Positions 30,133 through 42,586 of a stretch of DNA of 64,000 nt are shown piece by piece. The position numbers and the translations under genes are program-made. The stretch lies in assembly GCF_000143415.4 (NCBI RefSeq), contig NW_003314313.1, forward strand, positions 1,246,877-1,310,876, in the 5' to 3' direction. The DNA comes from Selaginella moellendorffii. Its lineage: Eukaryota > Streptophyta > Lycopodiopsida > Selaginellales > Selaginellaceae. Below the pieces are notes generated by a model, which saw only the letters and a list, made by a program, of their open reading frames with translations, was not told where the DNA came from and did not search any database. Each line of letters starts with the position of its first letter. Within the stretch, counting starts at the first letter, position 1.

Positions 30133-32650
30133 CTGTCTGTGGGTGATAGGCTGTGCTGAATTTCAACTTGGTGCGATACTGTTCCAGGAGAGACCTCCAG
30201 AACCTACTGGTGAAGATCTTATCTCGATCTGAGATGATCTCTTCTGGTCTTCCCCGCACTCGAACCACTTGTTCGAAGAACAGCTTCGCCACACCTTCCG
30301 CATCCACTTCCGTTGTGGTGGGTATGAAATGTGCCATTTTCGAAAATCGGTCCACCACCACGAATATCGCATCAAACCCCTCGCTTGGGGGGAGTCCCGT
30401 GATGAAGTCTATCGTAAGACATTTCCACGGGCGATCTGGAATGGGGATGCTTTGCAACAAGCCCCCACTAGCCTTAGTCACGGCTTTTACCTGCTGACAT
30501 GTTGGGCATGTCTTTACATAGTCTTGGACGTCCTTAGCCATATCTGGCCAATGGTACTTCCTTTTGAGTAAGCCCATTGTCTTGGGCACTCCGCCGTGTC
30601 CCGCAAGAGGTCCGTCATGACACTCTTCTAAGGCCACCTTCCTTAGTTCCCCTTCTGGAACATACACCCTCGTTTGCTTGTAATAGATGAGTCCGTTGTG
30701 TTCCGCATAGCCCGTTTTCTCTTCCGTTGGCAGCTCACCTCTCTGGTGAGCTTCCCGCGCCTCTAGATTCCTCAGCAACACTTCTTGTGCTAGACCATCG
30801 TTCTCATATGCTGTCCGCACATCGTCCCAGAAGGTTGCTGTTGCGCTGGATATTGCCAACCTCAAGCTCGCTTTTCGACTTAGCGCATCCGCCACGATGT
30901 TGCTCTTCCCAGGCTTGTACAGAATCTCGCAATCAAACTCAGCCAAGGCATTGGCCCACCGACCTTGTTTCCCTCTTAGGTCGGGCTGTGACAAGAAGTG
31001 TTTCGTTGCCACATTGTCCGTGTAAACCTTGAAGTGTCTCCCAAGGTAGTGTCGCCACTCCTTGAGTGCCTTGACCACCGCAAACAATTCCTTCTCGTGG
31101 GCAGGCCACTTCCGTTGAGCCTTGTCCAGCTTCTTCAAGAAGAACGCTACCGGATGGTTGTCCTGCTTCAAAACTGCACCCAACGCAAAGTCCGAAGCAT
31201 CCGTTTCTACCTCAAAGTCCTTACCAAAGTCTGGTAATGCCAATACGGGAGCCTTCCTCAACTTCCCTTTGAGGTGGACGAATGCCGCCTCGCATTCTGC
31301 TGTCCATACCATCTTCCCTTTTCCTGTTTGGTCCGTTAAGGGCAGGGCTACTCTCGAATAGTGTCTGATAAACTTTCGATAGTAGTTGCATAGCCCCAGG
31401 AACGCCCTCAACTCATGTACATTCGATGGTCGCTCCCATTCCTGGATCGCTTGGACCTTCTCCGGGTCCACCTTGAGCCCGTCCTGGCCCACCACATGCC
31501 CGAGAAACTTTACCTCTTGTTGAGCAAAGTCACATTTGCTCTCTTTAGCATACAGTTTGTGTTCCCTTAGTTTCTCAAACACCTTCGCCAAGTGTTCGGC
31601 ATGCTCCTCTAGCGTCTCGCTATAGATCAGGATGTCGTCAATATAGACGACCACGAAGTGATCCAGATAGGGTACAAAGATGTGGTTCATCAACGCCGAA
31701 AACATTGCCGGCGCATTGCACAGCCCAAAGGGCATCACTAGAAACTCAAAGCTCCCATACCTTGTTCGACAGGTTGTCTTCTCGACATCTTCCTTGGCTA
31801 CCCTGATCTGGTAGTATCCTGACCTTAGGTCAATCCTCGAGAAGTATTTTGCCTTTCCCAACCTATCGAACAGGTCCTCAATCCTTGGCAAAGGGTACTT
31901 GTTCTTCTTGGTATACTTGTTGAGCAACCGGTAATCTATGCACATGCGCATAGATCCATCTTTCTTTTTCACAAATAATACCGGCGCCCCATACGGCGAC
32001 TTGCTCAACCTAACATACCCTTTGTCCACCAACTCCTCTAGTTGGCACTTGAGCTCCTTGAGTTCCTTTTCGTTCAAACGATAGGGTGGACGAACCACCG
32101 CCTCAGTGCCCTCGACCAGCTCAATCTTATGTTCTATCGGTCGTGCGGGGGGCAACCCCGCCGGTAGCTCCTCCGGCATGGTATCCTGGAATTGGTCCAA
32201 CACTCGCTGGATCACTAAAGGCACTTCTTCCGTTCTTGTCTTTTTGTCACTCTTCACCGAGAGTAAGCACAAAAAGGCTGCCTTAGTTCCTTTAGTGAGT
32301 TGTCCTCTCGTGGACACCAGGTTTAAGCAGGATTCTTTGGCCTTGCTTTGCCCTACCTTTAGATCCTGGGCTTCCACCCTAGATCTTCTTCCTTGGGCAT
32401 TCGCCAGTACCACAAGGTTTCTACCTTGACCATGCAGGGCTACCACGAATCGATTGAACCAGTCCATTCCGAAGATCACGTCAAATCCCGCCATGTCCAA
32501 CACGGTGAAATCCATGTCCACCTTCCAAGTCCCCACTTCGACTCTCGCTTGTCGAAGTACCTCATCGGTGCTTTGGCTACCTTGAACAAACTCTATAGTC
32601 CTTGGTTCGCCTAGCCGCTGCACCGTTAGTCCTCCATATCGTAAAACCAA
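30133..32650 (-). CDS. G1 pol: protease remnant, reverse transcriptase, RNase H, integrase N-terminal part
   Basis: One ORF of about 840 codons. It starts in the protease C-terminal region, without the DTGAS active site, which was deleted. The reverse transcriptase carries [13 protein letters not shown] and the [12 protein letters not shown] catalytic box near residue 336. RNase H has [13 protein letters not shown] and the integrase zinc-finger region has H..H and CPTC. The first two integrase core aspartates lie in [10 protein letters not shown] and IISDRDKIF. The ORF ends in the 46-nt intron. Confidence 0.9.
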
Positions 32651-33090
32651 TCCTCCACCACCTTATAGTCGTTCACTCCCTTGAAGACCGGTGGGGGCTT
32701 CGGTTTGTACTTGGGAACTGCCTGAGGGACTGATTTCACTTCAGTCTGTTCGACCTTGTCTGGTTTTGCCTCAGTCCCTACCGAAGGGTCTGCACCTTCT
32801 GCGCTGCCAGCATCCGCAGTCTTTCGCTTTTTCTTCCGCTTCTCGTCACGCTTTAGCTTGCGTACGAGAGTCTCTAGCAGGGCATTGGTCTGTGCCAATT
32901 GTCCTTCTAGAACGTCCAATCGATCCTTGGACGACCGAACCTCACCACCGGACTCCTGTTTGGAAGTTGCCTCACTGGAGTCCTCCTCATGCAACGATTC
33001 CTCATCCATAGCCTCCTGTTCGACCGGAGGCTCCAACTCTGGAGGAGGTTCCGTCTCCGCCTGGGTTCGCTTACGTCCTGCCCTTGCCAT
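32626..33090 (-). CDS. G1 gag N-terminal fragment
   Basis: 154 codons from ATG 33090. Acidic N-terminus, coiled-coil-like [19 protein letters not shown], a basic [11 protein letters not shown] tract and the start of the gag domain ([13 protein letters not shown]). A deletion then joins it out of frame to the end of the protease, so capsid and nucleocapsid are missing. Confidence 0.75.
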   Translation of the reverse strand: MARAGRKRTQAETEPPPELEPPVEQEAMDEESLHEEDSSEATSKQESGGEVRSSKDRLDVLEGQLAQTNALLETLVRKLKRDEKRKKKRKTADAGSAEGADPSVGTEAKPDKVEQTEVKSVPQAVPKYKPKPPPVFKGVNDYKVVEDWFYDMED

Positions 33091-33133
33091 CTCCCAGCAA
33101 TCCGCCTCTATCCTTCGCTAGAACTGAGGAAGA

Positions 33134-33146
33134 GGCTCCGATACCA
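33134..33146 (-). promoter_or_regulatory. G1 primer-binding site
   Basis: TGGTATCGGAGCC on the minus strand, 3 nt inside the 5' LTR; identical to the LARD PBS. Confidence 0.85.
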
Positions 33147-33149
33147 AAT

Positions 33150-34214
33150 TGTAAGCCACAAATTTTTCCTTTCCAATTTGCCAGCTTACCTCGCCTATCC
33201 GACCAACTCTGCCTTGGCTTGTGCTAAGTTCCCTCGCCAAGGTTCTCGCCTATGGTGCCAGCTCCTACTTGGTTTCAGCTACTTACTGCACAAGCAACGG
33301 AGTGTTAGCCATCCATCTACGGATTCCCAAATCTCTCCCAATCCCCCTCCCCGGGTTAGACTGGACTTAAGGTTCGGCTACACTCCCCGCAGGCACAAGC
33401 AGCCAAGCACACCAAGCCTCCAGATTCCTAACACCCCAAGGTACCACAAGGCTTGATCATGGGACCCTCTAAATCCCAAGCCTTGGGTGCAGCACTTGCT
33501 TCGGGACGTCGGGGCGAAACACCGTGGCCTAACGACCCGGTATGGGTACCTCTACCCCCCCACTTCCATCCCGAAGGAAAGGCCCAAGCTCCCGGAAGGG
33601 CGAGGACCAATGAGCCACAAGGTACTCAAGTGGGGCACCACTCCACCTGAGCCGGGAGCACCGCAGTCGGTTTCCCTTTCGGGAGTGGGAGCTGCTCTTG
33701 AGCACTTCCTTGGATGGCCCCTCCGGCACCAGCCAAGTCCATGCTCACTCCCACCCAAGGCCCCTCGGTCCCAGTCCCAACCTCAAGTCGGTTTGGAAGC
33801 CCAACTGGAGAGTCCCTTCTAAACTGGTTCCTGGACCTCCCTATCCCTACTATACTTTTGGAACCCCCTGCAGCCCCCCCCCCCCCTGGGAGACGCACGC
33901 TTTGGGCTTTCACCCCTTGACCCATATTAGTATTTAGACTTAGTCTCTGGCTCGATCTCGGACCCGATTTCGGATCCGACTTCGGATTTGGTTTCGGACT
34001 CGATCTCGGACTCGATCTCGGACCCGATCTCGGATTCGAACTCGGTCCCCGAGTCGGTCTTGGACTCGATTCCGAACCCTATCTCGAACTCGGTCCTAGA
34101 GTCGGTCTTGGACTCGATCCTCGACTTGGTCCCATCCGATGAACTCTTTGTCATTTCGGTCAAGCTTTTGGGGATCCTTTAGCCTACGACATCTCGGGGA
34201 GTCGGTTCCTTACA
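33150..34214 (-). repeat. G1 5' LTR
   Basis: Same termini as the 3' LTR; differences include the poly-C tract near 33873-33887 and a few transitions. Confidence 0.9.
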
Positions 34215-34611
34215 CTAAGGTAGCATTTTTGTGCTTACTCTCGGTGAAGAGTGACAAAAAGACAGGAACGGAAGAAGTACCTTTAGTGATCCAGCGGGTG
34301 TTGGATCAATTCCAGGATACCATGCCGGAAGAGTTACCGGCAGGGTTGCCCCCCTCACGACCGATAGAACATAAGATTGAGCTGGTCGAGGGTGCTGAGG
34401 TGGTGGTTTGTCCCCCCTATCGTTTGAATGAAAAAGAACTCAAGGAGCTCAAGTGCCAACTAGAGGAGTTGGTGGACAAAGGGTATGTTAGGTTAAGCAA
34501 GTCGCCGTATGGGGCGCCGGTGTTATTTGTGAAAAAGAAAGATGGATCTATGCGCATGTGCATAGACTACCGATTGCTCAATAAGTATACAAAGAAGAAC
34601 AAGTACCCTTT

Positions 34612-34773
34612 TGTAGTGCATGTGATCATGGGATAAGATTTGGATATACTGTCACCGTGGATCCTTGGAATCTTGGGAGATAAATGGGGATAAAATAGCC
34701 ACTAAAGGCTCTCTCATTAAGCAATTGCCCCTTTTCCAGTTGGCTTAAGGGGAGAGAGATAAGGTGCGCTACA
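34612..34773 (-). mobile_element. Solo LTR of a TRIM-like element in G2
   Basis: 162 bp, TGTAGTGCAT...GGTGCGCTACA, flanked by CCTTT (34607-34611 and 34774-34778). It is the inverse of the LTR at 48971-49132, and lies between the codons for KYP and LPRIE of the reverse transcriptase. Confidence 0.85.
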
Positions 34774-35499
34774 CCTTTGCCAAGGATTGAGGGCTTGTTC
34801 GATAGGTTGGGAAAGGCAAAATACTTCTCGAGGATTGACCTAAGGTCAGGATACTACTAGATCAGGGTAGCCAAGGAAGATGTCGAGAAGACAACCTGTC
34901 GAATGAGGTATGGGAGCTTTGAGTTTCTGGTGATGCCCTTCGGGCTATGTAATGCGCCGGCAACGTTTTCGGTGCTGATGAACCACATCTTTGTACCCTA
35001 TTTGGATCACTTCATGGTCATCTATATCGACGACATCCTGATCTATAGAGAGACGCTAGAGGAGCATGCTGAACACTTGGTGAAGGTGTTTGAGAAACTA
35101 AAGGAACACAAACTATATGCCTAAAAGAGCAAATGTGACTTTGCTCAACAAGAGGTAAAGTTTCTCGAGCATGTGATGGGCCAGGACGGGCTCAAGGTGG
35201 AACCAGAGAAGGTCCAAGCGATCTAGGAATGGGAGCGACCATTGAATGTACATGAGTTGAGGGCATTCTTGGGGCTATACAACTACGACCGAAATTTTAT
35301 CAGACACTATTTGAGAGTAGCCCTGCCCTTAACGGACCAAACAGGAAAAGGGAAGATGGTATGGACAGCGAAATGCGAGGCAGCATTTGTCCACCTCAAA
35401 GGGAAGTTGAGGAAGGCTCCCATGTTGGCATTACCAGACTTTGGTAAGGACTTTGAGGTAGAAACAGATGCTTCAGACTTTGCGGTTTACCGGTTTTAG

Positions 35500-35525
35500 A
35501 ACCCTAAACCCTAAACCCTAAACCC
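35500..35525 (-). repeat. Telomeric filler at a deletion junction in G2
   Basis: AACCCTAAACCC-type repeats (three units) replace the RNase H segment between ASDFA and FDCKVLYKPG, whose codons are contiguous neither in G1 nor in relatives. Confidence 0.85.
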
Positions 35526-37358
35526 GAGTTTGATTGCAAGGTTCTGTACAAGCCTGGGAAGAGCAACATTGTGGCAGATGCGCTAAGTTGAAAAGCGAGC
35601 TTGAAGTTAGCAATATCCAGCGTGACAAAAACCTTTTGGGATGATGTGCGGACAGCATATGAGAACGATGGTCTAGAACATGAAGTGTTGCTGAGGAATC
35701 TAGAGGCACGAGAAGCTCACTAGAGAGGTGAGCTGCCAACGGAAGAGAAAATGAGCTATGTGAAACGCAATGGACTTATCTATTACAAGCAAACAAGGGT
35801 GTACGTTCCAGAAGGGGAACTAAGGACGGTAGCCTTAGAAGAGTGTCATGATGGACCTTTTGCGGGACACGGCGGAGTGCCCAAGACGATGGGCTTACTC
35901 AAGAGGAAGTATCACTGGCCAGATATGGCTAAGGATGTCCAAGACTATGTAAAGACAAGTCCAACATGTCAGCAGGTAAAAGCCGTGACAAAGGCTAGTG
36001 GGGGCTTGTTGCAAAGCATCCCAATTCCAAATCGTCCGTGGAAATGTCTTACGATGGACTTCATCACGGGACTCCCCCCAAGTGAGGGGTTTGATGCGAT
36101 ATTTGTGGTGGTGGACCGATTTTTGAAGATGGCACATTTCATACCCACCACAACGGAAGTGGATGCGGAAGGTGTGGCAAAGCTGTTCTTCGAACAAGTG
36201 GTTCGAGTGCGGGGAAGGCCAGAAGAGATTATCTCAGATCGAGATAAGATCTTCACTAGTAGGTTTTGGAGAACTCTCCTAGAACAGTATTGCACTAAGT
36301 TGAAATTCAGCACAACCTACCACCCACAGACAGGTATAGGGTATTAAGTCAAGTTGGATGGCACTAACACTTCTTGACAGACGGATAAACAGAAAGGGTG
36401 AATAGGCAATTGGAGGATTATTTGCGATGCTATGTCTCGGGAGACTAGACCGATTGGGTAAGTCATTTGGGACTTGCGGAAATGTGTTATAACAACTCAC
36501 CACATTCGAGTATCGGGGTGAGTCCATGGGAAGTCATCAATGGGCGAGCTATTGAATGTCCTGTGGAACTCGGCGTGGCCAAGTATCATGGAGAGTTACC
36601 CGCAGTGGAGGCATTCACGGTGGAAAGACTTTACATCTGGAATCTAGTGAGGGATTCCTTGGAACGAGCTCAACAAAGGCAAACCAAGTACGCGAACCAG
36701 AAGCATTGGGATGTAGAGTTCCAAGCTGGGGAGAAGGTGTGGCTGAACACCAAGAACCTTAGGCTACCAAGTGGGATCAGCCGAAAGTTGACCCAAAGGT
36801 AAAAATGCATGTATTCCTATAAATGAAGTGATCTTGAGTTCCTTAAGCAGGTTCGTGGGGCCTTACGAGATTGAGGCACGAATCGGTAAGTGGCTTACTG
36901 TCTCCGACTTCCTCGAGAGATGGGGAAGATGCACCCAGTGTTCCATGTGAACTTACTCAAGCCGTACTTTGAGGATCCACTTCACAAGGACCAAGTAAGA
37001 CCTTTACCTGAGGTTATCCAAGGGGAAGAGGAATACGAAGTCGAGGCCATCCTCAATGCGCGCAAGAGCAAGCGACAAGGATGCGAGGTGAGAGAGTTCC
37101 ATGTGAAGTGGAAAGGATTTCCACACTGCAAAGCAATATGGGAACCGGAGGAGAACCTAGCGAACGCGCAAGATCTAGTGGGGGAATTTCTGCAAGGCAA
37201 AACTCTATGTACTTATGCAAAGTTCAATTAAAATATCAATTTGTGAAGTTGAGTAATGGCATATGTTGGGACCCGAAGGCGCGCCGAAGGTAAGCTAATT
37301 AGCATGGGTTGGCTAGGTCGACCAGGCGTAGGGCACTACGCCCGACTCCCCACGGGGA

Positions 37359-37375
37359 TTAGGGTTTAGGGTTTA
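37359..37375 (+). repeat. Telomeric filler in the G2 3' internal region
   Basis: TTAGGGTTTAGGGTTTA replaces a few bases present in G1 at about 29096-29110. Confidence 0.8.
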
Positions 37376-37396
37376 TCCATAGACGTATTCTACGGA

Positions 37397-37448
37397 GGTT
37401 GGGTTCGAGTCCCAACCCCCTAGTAAAGCAAGGCTGGGTTCAAGTCCC
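37397..37448 (+). other. T-arm-like hairpins in G2
   Basis: GGTTGGGTTCGAGTCCCAAC then GGGTTCAAGTCCCGACCCC, as in G1 and the LARDs. Confidence 0.55.
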
Positions 37449-37642
37449 GACCCCATACTAGGGCGTGGTGAGGTGAGGGGTATAGGGACATGTATATTCC
37501 GTTGTTATGGGCTCTTGGCCGGGGAGGCTAACTTAGGAACACCGCTAAGTGGGGGGATGCCCTTGGAGACATGGTGACCAAGTCGTAGGATAAAAAGAGA
37601 CGTTCAATGTGGGCATCGAACTTCTTCTATGGGTGGTGGAGT

Positions 37643-38638
37643 TGTAAGGAACCGACTCCCCGAGATGCTGTAGGCTAAAGGATCCCCAAAAGCATGACCG
37701 AAATGACAAAGAGTTCATCGGATGGGACCGAGTCGAAGATCGAGTCCAAGACCGACTCTGAGACCGAGTTCGAGATAGAGTCCGGGATCGAGTCCGAGGC
37801 TGAATCGGAGACCGAGTTCAAGACCGAGTTCGAGACCGAGCTCGAGACAGAGTCCGAGATCCAAATCGGGTCTGAGACCGAGTCCGAGGTTGACTCCGAA
37901 GTCGAGTCCGAGATCGGGTCCGAGATCGAGCCCGAGATCGAGTCTGAGACCGAGTCCGAAGTCAGGTCCAAGATCGAGTCCGAGATCGAATCTGAGGGTT
38001 CCAAAAGTATAGTAGGGATAGTGAGGTCTAGGAACCAGTCTTGAAGGAACTCTCCAGTGGTGCTTCCAAACTGACTTGAGGTTGAGATTGGGGTCGAGGG
38101 TCCTTGGGTGGGAGTGAGCATGGGCTTGGGTGTTGCCGGAGGGGCCACCCAGGGAAGTGCTCAAGAGCAGCTCCCACTCTCGAAAGGGAAACCGACTGCA
38201 GTGCTCCCGGCTCATGTGGAGTGGTGCCCCACTTGAGTACCTTGTGGCTCATTGGTCCTTGCCCTTCCCAAGGGCTTGGGCCTTCCCTTCGGGATGGAAG
38301 TGGGGGGGTAGAGGTACCTATACCGGGCTGTGTTTCGCCCCGATGTCCCGGCGCAAGTTCTGCACCTAAGGCTTGGGATTTAGAGGGTCCCATGATCAAG
38401 TCTTGTTGTACCAAGGGGTGTTAGGAACCTGGAGGCTTGGTGTGCTTGGCTGCTTGTGCCTGTGGGGAGTGTAGCCGAACCTTAAGTCCAGTCTAACCCG
38501 GGGACGGGGATTGGGATGGATTTGGGTTGGTACAATAGGCGAGAACCTTGGCGAGGGAACTTAGCACAAGCCAAGGCAGTGTTGGTCAGATAGACGAGGT
38601 AAGCTGGCAAATTGGAAAGGAAAAATTTGTGGCTTACA
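37643..38638 (+). repeat. G2 3' LTR
   Basis: TGTAAGGAACCGAC...GTGGCTTACA, 996 bp, clearly diverged from the G1 LTRs. GA-rich block at 37725-37995; AAAAGTATAGTA at 38000-38011 as in the LARD LTRs. Confidence 0.88.
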
Positions 38639-39331
38639 GAACCAATCTTGAAGGAACTCTTCAGTGGTGCTTCCAAACTGGCTTGAGGTTGAGATTAGGG
38701 CTAAGGGGCCTTAGCTGGGAGTGAGCATGGACTTGAGTGGTGCCAGAGGGGCCACCCAAGGAAGTGCTCAAGAGCAGCTCCCACTCCCGAAAGGGAAACT
38801 AATTGCAGTTCTCCCGGCTCATGTGGAGTGGTGCCCCATTTGAGTACCTTGTGACTCATTGGTCCTTGCCCTTCCTAGGGGCTTGTGTCTTCCCTTTGGG
38901 ATAGAAGTGGCGTAGAGGTACCCATACCGGGCCGTTAGGCCACGGTGTTTTACCCCGGCGTCCCGAAGCAAGTGTTGCACTTAAGGCTTGGGATTTATAG
39001 GGTCCCATGATCAAGTCTTGTTGTACCAAGGGATGTTAGGAACCTAGAGGCCTTGTGTGCTTGGCTACTTGTGCTTGCGGCTAGTGTAGTCGAACCTTAA
39101 ATCCAGTCTAACCCAGGGAGGGGGATTGGGAGAGATTTGGGAATCCATGGATGGATGGATGGCTAATGCTCCGTTGCTCGTGTAGTGAGTAGCTGAAACT
39201 AAGTAGGACCAAGTAGGAGCTGGTACAATAGGTGGGAACCTTGGCGAGGGAACTTAGCAAAAGCCAAGGTAGTGTCAGTCGGATAGATGAGGTAAGCTGG
39301 CAAATTGGAAAGGAAAAATTTATGGCTTACA
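38639..39331 (+). repeat. Truncated extra gypsy LTR fragment
   Basis: Repeats the 3' two-thirds of the LTR (AACCAATCTTGAAGGAAC to TATGGCTTACA) directly after the G2 3' LTR, with further divergence. Confidence 0.75.
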
Positions 39332-40079
39332 GATAGTTGCAAAATCTTTAGAAATGGAGCTTTTTGCCAAGATCTATGCAATCTTACTTGCCTTGACACG
39401 TGAAAAAGACAGTAGTGGTCAAGGATTGGTGGAGCTGGATGTCACTTTAGGGGTGACTTGGAGCAGCTGGGACTTCAAAAAGTTCCCAGCATTCTAGATT
39501 CTCTTTGGAAGACCATGCATGGTTTCTCACTTTGAGGATGATTGGGAAGGGAGGATTTTTGGATTTAGTAGCAGAGACTGTTACCACAATTGGGACCAGT
39601 GGTAAATGGAGTCGATTTGGCATTACACGTGTAAGGGATCCATACATCTCTTCTCTAATTCCTGTTTTGGAACTTTGCTCCCTTAGGAGGAGGTTCGTGC
39701 CCTTTCTCTAGTCTCTATTGTAGGGCTAGGACTCTAGTGAAGATGAGCTACTACACTTGTCTTGTGTGGGAGGCAAGGTAGCACACTTCGGCCTTAAGGT
39801 TGAGGAAGTTCACACCTTTCATGGAGCTATGTGTTGGAGTACTATCACAATTGGACGTTGTTTTGGCACCAGAGGCATGTTGGTGGTGGAGCACTATATG
39901 GCAAGTCTTACAGGTCATACAGTGTAGTAGGTGGCTTCAAACTTTGCGGTGGAGTCACCTAAGAGGTGGACGGCCCAAAAGTAGCACCAGATGTTTGTGC
40001 TCGTAGCTTTGCTAGTTTCTCTGAGAGTGCACTCTCAATGTTGTTTTGATCCCTTTAGGACTAGGGTAATGTACACATA
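39332..40079. other. No recognisable gene
   Basis: Several short ORFs lack start context or domain signals. Probably degenerate repeat. Confidence 0.4.
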
Positions 40080-40355
40080 TGTTTACTGAACAAAGTGCTC
40101 AAGGAATGAGCACAAAGAAATTAGTGAATGAGTCTCTAAAAAGGGACATAAGAAGGATTAATACATGGCAAGTGTCATGACCCATATCAGTGTCGAGATC
40201 AAGTCAGAAAAGGAGTTTGACATGGAGTCTAAGAAGGAATCTAAAATGGAGTCTAAGATGGAGTTCCAAAAGGAATCTAATATAAAGTCCGAGAAGGAGT
40301 TTGAGATTGAGTCCAAGAAGGAATCCAAGATGGAGTTCGACAAGGAGTCTGAGAT
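40080..40355 (+). repeat. Old LARD-type LTR remnant, left part
   Basis: Weak match to the LTR segment around the GAACGAGCACGAAGCGA stretch, followed by decayed GAGAAGGAGTCCAAG repeats. The remnant is split by the TRIM insertion and continues at 49133-49306. Confidence 0.6.
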
Positions 40356-40577
40356 TGTAGCACACCTTATCTCTCTCCCCTTAAGCCAACTGGACAAGGG
40401 GCAATTGCTTGATGAGAGAGCCCTTAGTGGCTATTTTATCCCCATTTATCCCTCAAAGTTCCAAGGATCGTAATCATGTGCTACACTCATGTTGACTATT
40501 GACTAACAACCCTTACTGAGCCAAGGGGAACTAACACCTCCATTTCCGCACTGAATCTACCAATTCTAGCACTCATG

Positions 40578-42586
40578 TGTGAGACACAAAATCCCTAGGC
40601 CCCAAAGTGGAGCTGGAAAGGGTGCCACGTGGTAGTGGCTGAAGCGAAAGCCAAACGAGCGTGACCCGTTTGGACTAAAAGCTCCGACTTGGAAGGTCGA
40701 GAGCGGGAGTGGAACTCCCAACAAAGTGCTTGAGGAACAAGCACAAAGCGAGCAATAAGCGAGGCTCCAAAAAGGGACCCAAAAGGACCAACACATGACA
40801 CGTGGAAGTGTCCGAGATGGGGTCCGAGATGGACCAAGACGGAGTCTGAGATGGAGTCCGAGGTGGAGTCCGAGATGGAGTCCGAGATGGAGTCCAAAGT
40901 GGAGTCCGAGATGGAGTCCAAGATGGAGTTCGAGATGGACCGAGATGGAGTCCAAGATGGAGTCCGAAGTGGAGTCCGAGATGGAGTCCGAAGTGGAGTC
41001 CGAGATGGAGTCCGAGATGGAGTCCGAGATGGAGTCCGAAGTGGAGTCTGAGATGGAGTCCGAAGTGGAGTCCGAGATGGAGTCCGAGATGGAGTCCGAA
41101 GTGGAGTCCGAGATGGAGTCCGAAGTGGAGTCCAAGATGGAGTTCGAGATGGACCGAGATGGAGTCCGAGATGGAGTCCGAAGTGGAGTCTGAGATGGAG
41201 TCCGAAGTGGAGTCCGAGATGGAGTCCGAGATGGAGTCCGAGATGGAGTCCGAGATGGAGTCCGAAGTGGAGTCCGAGATGGAGTCCGAGATGGACCGAG
41301 ACGGAGTCCGAGATGGAGTCCAAGATGGACCGAGATTGAGTCCGAGATGGAGTCCGAGGTGGAGTCCGAGATGGAGTCCGAGATGGAGTCCGAAGTGGAG
41401 TCCGAGATGGAGTCCGAGATGGACCGAGATGGAGTCTGAGATGGACCCGAGATGGAGTCTGAGAAGGACCCGAGATGGAGTCTGAGGTCGAGACTGAGAC
41501 CGGGACCGAGACCGAGACCGAGACAGAGACCGACACCGAGACCAAGACCGGGACCGAGACCGAGACCGAGACCGAGCCGGAGGCCGAGACCGAGCCCGAG
41601 TCCAAGTCCGAGTCCGAGTCCGAGTCCGAGTCCGAGTCCGAGTTCGAGTCCGAGTTTGAGTCTGAGAGGGTGAAAGCCCAAAGCGTTCGTCTCCCAGACC
41701 CTGGGGGGTTTGGTGAGCTCCAAAAGTATAGTAAGGGGAAGGACTGCAGTGGAGCCAGTTTGGCCCAGGAAGGCCAGACCCAGTGTTGGGTGATGAACTG
41801 ACCACTGGGAAGTTCAAGACTAGAGTGAATACGGACCGACAAGCGGGGTAGCTTGGTGAAGTGTTCAAGAGCCGGCTCTAGTTCCCCCGGGAGATTGACT
41901 GGCCGATGCTCCCAGTCCAAGTGTGGGTGGCACTACCTACTTGGATACCAGGCGTGGCTCAATGAAACCTCGCTCTAAGCATGGGCTTAGAGCACCTAAA
42001 GGCGAAAGGTGGGGAGAGTACCCAGATGGCTCGCGTAAGGCCATGGTGTTCCGAAATGTTATCCCAAAGGCCCAGACTGTGGAAAGGAAGAGGAGTAGTC
42101 CTCTGGGGTAGTGACCAAGGACACAGTCGTGTGGTGAGGAAGTCCCAGAGGACCGTGGGACTTAGTGGTCGGGCCTGTGGGCCTCGATCCAGTGGTAGTG
42201 TTGGTGAACATGACCATGGATAGTAAAGGGACTTGGTGGGGACCAGAAAAGGGACATTGGGGGAAGGCTATTCGCCATGTCTGTCAGTCTTTGAGGGACG
42301 GGACTGTGATGGAGGTGGTGTCAGACCACCGGTGTGACCAAGGTGAATGGGCATGGCCTTAGTGTAACGGGCTGATATGTTGGTGGTACCTTGGAGTGTC
42401 GGTCATGGGATCGGTCACGTGGAGCACTTGGACCAAGTGCAAAGGTTGGGTGGCGGGGATGCCATTCTCGGGGCTAGCAAGCCCAAGTTTGAAATAGGAC
42501 TTATGGAGGTTGTGAGTGAGACTCCTCCAATTGGTCAGAGGTGTGGTTAAGTGACTAAAGTAGAATGGAAAAATTAGTCACTTACA
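40578..42586 (+). repeat. LARD-2 5' LTR
   Basis: 2,009 bp; the longest GA-rich block of the plus-strand copies accounts for its length. Confidence 0.88.

Larger units (their letters stand above)
27767..34214 (-). mobile_element. Gypsy G1: complete-ended Ty3/gypsy chromovirus copy, minus strand
   Basis: 3' LTR 27767-28830, 5' LTR 33150-34214 and TSD CTAAG (27762-27766 and 34215-34219). PBS at 33134-33146 (minus) and PPT at 28831-28843 (minus). The LTRs differ at few positions, so insertion is recent. It lies inside gypsy G2 of the same family. An internal deletion removes most of gag and the protease active site, so it is not autonomous. Confidence 0.92.
34220..37642 (+). pseudogene. Gypsy G2, 3' part: reverse transcriptase to chromodomain, decayed
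   Basis: Continues G2 after the G1 insertion. It encodes a reverse transcriptase with YIDDILIY, part of RNase H, integrase and a chromodomain (36950-37231). Premature stops at 34858, 35224, 35721 and 36446 are CAG to TAG relative to G1; 35589 is CGA to TGA. The region is interrupted by a solo TRIM LTR (34612-34773). A deletion of much of RNase H is sealed with telomeric repeats (35500-35525). Both pol introns are present (36334-36380, 36799-36850). The PPT is at 37629-37641. Confidence 0.88.
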
